From: Triatoma infestans
Taxonomy: Eukaryota; Arthropoda; Insecta; Hemiptera; Reduviidae
Length of the DNA: 64,000 bases
Assembly: GCA_011037195.1 (NCBI GenBank)
Contig: JAAEAF010001582.1
Location: 62,001 to 126,000 of the forward strand
Direction of reading: 5' to 3'
Positions within the stretch are counted from its first letter, which is position 1. Each line of letters starts with the position of its first letter. Shown one piece after another: positions 58,011-64,000 of this stretch. The translations under genes were made by a program, and so were the position numbers. Below the pieces are notes generated by a model, which saw only the letters and a list, made by a program, of their open reading frames with translations, had not been told where the DNA came from and did not search any database.

Positions 58011-58082
58011 GTTTGAAGAAAATTTGTTTTAATTACAGTAAGCAGTAGTCGTGTGATTAATTTACATTAGTGTGATTATTTC

Positions 58083-58221
58083 ACACTTTTTCTTTCAGCT
58101 ATTAAGAAAAAGTATTGTAATCGTGTCAAATTTTCTATACTGAGTTTTCACCGGAAATATCCGTTTTGAGGTACCCTGAGTCCAAAAAAGTGGTTTTTAG
58201 CAAATGGTCTGTGTGTGTGTG

Positions 58222-58277
<56 letters not shown>

Positions 58278-59280
58278 GTGGATAGCTCAATTGCTAGAAA
58301 AATCTCAGAATTTTCAAAATTGACATAGCATGAGGGTATTGGATCCAACCAAGAACTTACCTGTCAAAGTTCCTCAACCGGAAGTACCACTTTACTGAAT
58401 AAAATTTTTCAGTTTTTTTTTTGCGATATTCTAGAAAACAGCTCCTTTAAAGAAAACGGATTTTCTTTAAACTATATTATTAACTACATATACAAAGAAG
58501 TACAACTTTTATTTGGAATATTTATCTAGAAAAAATTCATCTAAGGGGGTTTTTGGGGGAGGAGGAGGAGGAACTCCTTTGAAAAGCTGTTTCAATGTAT
58601 TATATAATTCTTCCATCTAAATAATGTTAAATATGCTGCGAGTATTTTGAGTTTGGAAAAAATACGTTGACCGAAAGTGCGTTTCTATTGAACAATTTTT
58701 TTCAGTTTCGTAAGATTTCCACAAAAACGGCTTCAACAATTAATTTTTAAAACTTAGTATATCAGCTATACATATAAAATGCTGCAACTTTTATTTGAAA
58801 CATTTGACCGAAAAAAACAAATTCATATAAGATGGATTTTTAGGAGAGGGGCGGGTTTATGTTTTCGTTTAAAGTTCATTGTACCATTCTATCATTTATA
58901 TAATATTAATTAGAATTGAATACCTAGGTTTTCAAAATTTTGAGTTTGATGAAAATCGCTTAACTGCAGGAGCCTTTTCACTGAAGTTACCTGATTTGGC
59001 ACAATTTTGTCCCATAAAAACACCGAAGTATTTCATACACAGATCTATCATTTTTCTTCCAAAATTTTTTCCGAGATAAACCATTTTAAGAAGTTTTTGG
59101 GGAGGGGGAGTGTATGGTTTGCTCACAAAATTCATTTTATTAAGTTAAAGTTTTATTAAGTCTCTCATTGATCTAATATTGAAGACAAGTAAGCATTAGT
59201 AAAAATTATAAGTTTTAAATTTGTCACTTAAATCTTGCAGACTGCAGCAAGACAAAGTCGTTTGAGTGTTTCACACCAGA
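58083..59280 (+). repeat. Family-A-like repeat, plus copy with long (GT)n
   Basis: Starts CTTTTTCTTTCAGCTATTAA, carries ACCGGAAATATCCGTTTTGA, a (GT)n tract at 58209-58275, TTCCTCAACCGGAAGTACC, three diverged modules and GACAAAGTCGTTTGAGTG near the right end with TTTCACACCAGAATGTT. Confidence 0.7.
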
Positions 59281-59767
59281 ATGTTTTCGGTGAAAACTCA
59301 ATTTCGAAAATTTGACACGATCTGCAGGAGTAAGAGAAAAACAAATGTTAAGGTATTTTTTGAAATGTGTGCGATTACATATTTTAATTCTTACGTGAAT
59401 TTGTATAATGTTTATGCGCTCTCTTTTGGATTACATGGTAATCATTGATTGTAATGAATCATCACATTCTGTTCGTACCTGCCAAGGATACTAATCAGCA
59501 TGTCCCCCCCCCCCACCTCTTTACTTTATGTTGGCACAAATGTATACAACTTAAGTTTAACGGAAATTTGTTTTTTTCTATAAACTGCAGTAAGAAAAAG
59601 TAGTGCGAGTGTTTCACACCAGAATGTTTTCGTACTCAGAGGACCACAAAACATGTATTTCCGGTGAAAATTCTGATGTCGAAAGTTTGACCGCAATATT
59701 TCCTCTTACTTAGGATAAGTGAAAACAATTAATTCCGATTAATTACACCTAGAGCTCTTTATTAAAA
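59281..59767. repeat. Group-B end fragments
   Basis: Short pieces of repeat ends (GTGAAAACTCAATTTCGAAA, then AAGAAAAAGTAGTGCGAGTG, ACCAGAATGTTTTCGTACTC) and a C-run at 59503-59513. No gene. Confidence 0.55.
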
Positions 59768-60885
59768 TGCTGGTGTGAAACCCTCACACAACTGTTTACA
59801 AAACTGTAATTGATTCATCCATTTCAATCAAATCCGTCGGTGTTCTTTAAAAAAAAAACGCAAAAACTGCAAAAATAAATGCACTTCCGGTCAATTGATT
59901 TTCTTTAAACTCGAACATTTGGCAAAATTTTTAATTTTATTTAATGTAATTTAGATGATAGAATTGTATAATAAACTAAGATAGGACTTTAAAGAAAAAC
60001 AACCACATCCCTCCCTTTAAAGTCCCCTTAAATGAGTTTACCCGGAGAAAAGTTTCAAATAAAAGTTGTAGCTCTTTATATGTGTAATTCACATACTTTG
60101 TTTAAAGAAAATCGTTGGAGCCGTTTTAGAGAAAATAGCAGAAAACTAGATAAAAAACTTTTCAGTAAAAACACACTTCCAGTCATCTGATTTTCTTTAA
60201 ACTCGGAATTTCCATAACATATTAAATTCTAATTAATAATATTTAGATGATAGAATTGTGTAATAAACTGAAATACCACATTAAAGGAAAACCTAACCCT
60301 ACCTCTTCCCCTTATAGTGCCCTTAGGTGAGTTTTCTCGGAGAAATGTTACAAATACAAGTTGTAACTCTTTGTGTATGTAGTTGGAATCAAATTTAGAA
60401 TTCTATCAATGTTTATAATATTTATTAATGAGGTGGTAAAACCCTATAAAACCCTAAATTGGTTCTTAATCGTATAACTCTACTGAACACAATTTTCTCG
60501 TGAAAATGTTTCAAATAAAAGCGATAGATATTTATGTGTACAGATAGTAAACGACGTTTAAAGAAAATCGTTGGAACCTTTTTTGAAAAAAATCACGAAA
60601 AACTGAAGAAAAAAAAAACATTCAGTAAAGACGCATTTCCTGTTAGATGGATTTTGCCCGAAATCTTCGAGTTTAATGTGGTGGTTGTACATAAACGAAA
60701 TACCAAGTTTGAGCTTCTTGCTTCCTGCAATTTTTCAGGTTTGAGATATTATGTTAATAATAGACCCTTCACTAAAAACATTTTATTCATATTTTAAGGG
60801 ACCCCCAAAACATTCGGTGAAAACTCAATTTCGAAAAACTGGCACGATCGCAATACTTCCTCTGACTATGAGTGGGGGAAAGTAA
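59768..60885 (-). repeat. Family-A/B hybrid repeat, minus copy
   Basis: Begins CTGGTGTGAAACCCTCACAC and ends CAATACTTCCTCTGACTATG. The left modules are family-A type (AGATGATAGAATTGTATAAT), and the right half is group B (CGAAATCTTCGAGTTTAATG, TACCAAGTTTGAGCTTCTTG). Confidence 0.65.
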
Positions 60886-61664
60886 ATAATAAGTTAATAT
60901 CAGAGACAGCTAAATGCATACATGTATATTAAGAACTTCTTAAGTCAACACTTTATACGTTTTGTTATGAAAACAAGTTCTTTTTATTAAAAAAAAAAAC
61001 AAAAAAAAAGAAAGAAAAAAAACGAACTATTCATAATGATTGCGTTTGTTGAAAAGGTTATATTTATTTATTTATATTATAAAGGATGCAGGCAGAAATT
61101 ATTCTTTAAAGTTATAATAATAGAAGAGCTCACTAGGTAGCGCAGTTGTAGCCGACCGATATGTGAGCAACCTGAGAAGGGCTGACCAATATACATTGTT
61201 TTCTTTTTCTTTTTTTTTCTATTTTATTTATCTTTTTTTATTATTTTTTATCTGCTTCTCCTTAACTTACCTCCACATGAATCCTTTCTTGACCAGGTAT
61301 AAGTTGACTATTGATGTCGGGATTTTGTTTTGTTTGAAGTTAATATTTCTTCAACTAAATTGGAAATTATCTGTTAATTCTATTTATTTTTTTTTTGTTT
61401 ATTTTTCTTTAGCTTCAACCCAGTAAATTAATTAAATAATTTTTTTTTATTAGTTATTTTCATTTTTACCAGTGTTTTCCAAAGAACAAATATCTAATTA
61501 AATTCTAACAGAAATAATATTTTGAAGCCGCCCTAAATCCAAACAATCTGGTGTGAAATATTTATACAATTCTTCTCTTAGTAATTAATAGAATTTAACT
61601 GATCAATTTTATTTAAAATTACAATGCTTACAAAAGTTTAATTGAGCTGGCCATAAAAAAAAAG
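60886..61664. other. AT-rich spacer
   Basis: A-runs at 60990-61022 and T-rich 61200-61260. The stretch 61127-61165 has a short tRNA-like look but no B box. No gene. Confidence 0.45.
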
Positions 61665-61925
61665 ATGGTAGCTGTTATAATAAACCTCTGTGATATTACA
61701 CTCTTCTGTGAAAATTATCAGGGAATATCACACTTAGATATAGCATATAAGATGTTTTCTAATGTATTAGTTGGAAGATCTAATGATTTCACAGACAATA
61801 TCTTTGACGATGTGGGTTCCGGGTGAGGAAGAAGAAGAGTTGATCAGATCTTTGTTATGCGGCAATTATTGGAAAAATGTTGCGAATATAAAACTGTCCT
61901 TCATACAGTGAAAAACGTTAAACAC
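61665..61925 (+). pseudogene. LINE reverse-transcriptase N-terminal fragment
   Basis: In successive frames: CENYQGISHLDIAYKMFSNV (the C.NYRGISLL...YKI.S..L block of LINE RT), then after a frame change GRRRVDQIFVMRQLLEKCCE and YKTVLH (the R.T.DQIF.LRQILEKC.E block). Stops interrupt it. No boundaries found. Confidence 0.75.
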
Positions 61926-62279
61926 GAAACAGAAGTGGACCGAAATATTTTTTCGTGTTAAAAGAAGTTTCTGTTAAAAAATCCATGCCAAAAACTCATC
62001 AATATTTTCGATGTACTCAAATTTTATTAATTCGTTTTCCTGCTAAAATTTATTTGTACGTACATGCATTGATAGTCAGTCTATATTAACATATTATATG
62101 CGGTATTGTGTACGGACAATGTATATTGTCCAACACATCATATTAGATACATTAATAATTATATGTACATACATATGTATTTAATAAAAAACATGTAAAA
62201 AAATTGTTTTTTTTGGAAAAAAATTTGATATTTTTTTTGCAGTGTCTTTTTCAACATCAGTTCGATATCGTCCATCGTT

Positions 62280-62525
62280 TTATTCATTTAGCCATTCGTA
62301 TGCGCATCTAAATAACTGCGCATACTTTTCATGTGTTCCGCATTTCTGTTGCGGGAATTCACCGATTTCGACATACAATTCATCGACTTTGACACAGCCA
62401 TCACCGCATTCGAAAACTAAATGACCAGTAAATTGAAATGTTTTGACAATGGTAGTGCCTCTTCCTACCCAAAGACAAGCGGTGGTAACGTAGCAACCTG
62501 AGTGGGCATTGTTGGCCGCCCTCTG
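62280..62525 (-). CDS. Unassigned cysteine-rich ORF without ATG, possible terminal exon or processed fragment
   Basis: On the minus strand 81 codons are open from a stop at 62526-62528 to TAA at 62280-62282. The translation includes NAHSGCYVTTACLWVGRGTT, HLVFECGDGCVKVDELYVEI and KCGTHEKYAQLFRCAYEWLN, with six cysteines and no methionine. Codon use is less A/T-biased than the surroundings and the residue mix looks like a folded extracellular or disulfide-rich protein. A candidate acceptor, CACTCAG|G, lies near 62503. An AATAAA overlaps the stop codon, and an A run follows about 45 nt later, as in a 3' end or retrocopy. I do not recognise the family. Confidence 0.4.
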   Translation of the reverse strand, partial: QRAANNAHSGCYVTTACLWVGRGTTIVKTFQFTGHLVFECGDGCVKVDELYVEIGEFPQQKCGTHEKYAQLFRCAYEWLNE

Positions 62526-62606
62526 TCACAACTCACAGAGCTTGTAGTAGTATTGGTTGGCATTTAAGCCAATCTGACGGACTCCTCAAAACCCCTCTAA
62601 AATCAA

Positions 62607-63545
62607 AAAAATCTGGTGTGAAACACTCACACAACTTTCTCTTACTCCAGTTCTCAAAATTATAATTGACAAATTTCCTAGTTTCTGTACCAAATTTAAT
62701 GAAATTCGTCGAAAACTGAAAAAACTGTTCAGTAAAAGCGCACTTCCGGTTTACTAATTTTCTTGAAACTGAATTTCAGCCATCTATTTATTTCTAACTA
62801 ATTATGTTTGGATGATAGAATTGTATAATCAACTAGGATAGCACTTTAGATGAAAATCTAACCCCACCCCTCCCCTAAAAGTGCCCTTAAAAGAATTTTC
62901 CCAGAGAAATGTTTTAAAAAAAGATGTAGATCTCTGCATTTTTAGTTTATATAAGAAGTTTCAGAAAAATCGTCGGAGCCATTTTTGAGAAACTCGGTTA
63001 TCCAATTTTTTTGAAACTCTCGGAATTTCAACAACATATTTAATTCTAATTAACATTATTTAGATGACAGAATTGTTTAATAAACTGAAATAGCACTTTA
63101 GATGGAAACCTAACTCCACCCCTCCCCCAAAAGTGCCCTTCATTGCATTTTCCCAGAGAAATGTTACAAATAAAAGTTGTAGCTCTTTGAATGTGTGGTT
63201 GATATTTCAAGTTTAAAGAAAATCGTCGGAGCCATTTTTGAGAAAATCGCAAAAAAGTAAAAAATCCAACTAGTAAAGTGGTACTTCCGGTTGAGGAATT
63301 TTGACAGATAACGTACTGTCAGATCCCATGGTGATACCTAAACGGAATATCAAGTTTCAACTTTCTACGGGTTTTCGTTTTTGAGCTATGCTGTTCACAC
63401 ACATACATACACACACACACCATTTGCTAAAAACCACTTTTTTGGACTCAGGGGAATCAAAACGGATATTTCCGGTGATAACTCGATATCGAAAATTTGA
63501 CACGATTACAATACTTCCTCTTACTAGGAGTAAGAGAAAGTAAAA
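62607..63545 (-). repeat. Family-A ~1-kb repeat, complete-looking minus copy
   Basis: Begins AAATCTGGTGTGAAACACTC and CACAACTTTCTCTTACTCCA and ends CTTCCTCTTACTAGGAGTAA then GAGAAAGTAAAAAT. Two modules with C-rich tracts at 62861-62876 and 63116-63128. The inner end of the second module reads TGACAGATAACGTACTGTCA, followed by TCCCATGGTGATACCTAAAC. Used with the 33.8- and 37.9-kb copies to define the family. Confidence 0.88.
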
Positions 63546-64000
63546 ATGTTTAAAAAAAGTGATAGGTTTATATCTGGTACAGTTAGCATTCAAAATTTAA
63601 ACGAAAACTTCAGTCGTTTTCAAGAAAATTCCAAAAATTAAAAAAATCTGTTCTGTTAAGTCGCACTTCCAGTTAACCAATTTTCTATAAATTTGGAATT
63701 ATATCATAGTTTCTAATTTATATTAATATTATGTAGGTGATAGAACCATACAGTGTACTGAAGTGGTATTTCAGGGGAAAGCATAACGCTACTGTTCCCT
63801 CAAAACCTCCCCAAAAAAGACAATTTTTCCGAAAACATGTTTGGAATAAAAGTGATAGGCACTGATGGGTGTAGAGAGTTATACGAAATTTAAAGACCAT
63901 CGCTGGTGCCGTTTTCGAGAAAATGATGAAAAACTGAAGAAAAACATTCAGTAAAGCCGCACTTCCGGTTCATGAATGTTACCATATAACCTTATAGTAA
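63546..64000 (-). repeat. Group-B repeat, minus, running off the window
   Basis: Contains two modules (AGTGATAGGTTTATATCTGG, then CAGTAAAGCCGCACTTCCGG at the right edge). No gene. Confidence 0.6.

Noticed and set aside
58148..58348. ORF with a long TH repeat (minus)
   Set aside because: Translation of the (GT)n microsatellite.
61127..61165. tRNA gene or SINE head
   Set aside because: Has a weak A-box-like TAGCGCAGTTG but no B box and no cloverleaf.

Overview
This is an AT-rich, intron-containing, transposon-dense eukaryotic window. It most likely comes from an arthropod with a large genome, probably an insect. That is inferred from the gene structure, from the LINE, Penelope, Harbinger and mariner remnants, and from the base composition; no species can be named. 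I see no bacterial operons, tRNA or rRNA genes, or CRISPR arrays.

Only one host gene can be assembled with confidence: a fukutin-related protein (FKRP) orthologue on the minus strand. Six coding exons at 9571-8993, 3057-2920, 2698-2549, 2444-2313, 2220-2033 and 1118-908 join in frame into 466 residues. The protein has a type II membrane anchor, the four zinc-loop cysteines and the DYDVD catalytic motif. The last ~80 residues should lie in an exon to the left of base 1. One of its introns uses a GC donor. The 5.9-kb first intron carries SINE copies. A possible second host or captured coding fragment is a cysteine-rich, ATG-less ORF at 62280-62525 (minus).

Everything right of about 10.8 kb is a mosaic of mobile DNA. 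The main component is a family of ~1-kb non-autonomous repeats (complete-looking copies near 11.6, 33.8, 37.9, 39.4, 45.3, 47.3 and 62.6 kb) and a related group B. Both are built from repeated ~330-bp modules with a (GT)n or (GTCT)n core and a subterminal inverted repeat ACTTTCTCTTACTCC. Other elements are inserted into this background: a PIF/Harbinger element with TIRs (13391-14855); a mariner remnant (36.3-37.0 kb); a Penelope-like element with a GIY-YIG domain and 13-bp target-site duplication (54104-54951), plus its 188-bp derivative (45130-45317); several 5'-truncated LINEs, three with clear target-site duplications; tRNA-type SINEs, one interrupted by a LINE; a diverged ~125-bp tandem array (27.95-29.04 kb); and a 714-bp near-perfect palindrome (16418-17131).

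The most interesting signal is a set of hammerhead-ribozyme-like motifs. Two copies, at 33533-33570 and 54873-54910, have all the elements (CTGAAGA, stem II, GAAA, 3-bp stem III, GTC cleavage triplet, 4-bp stem I). Related degenerate motifs occur at five loci as outward-facing inverted pairs, which suggests Penelope-derived fold-back elements.
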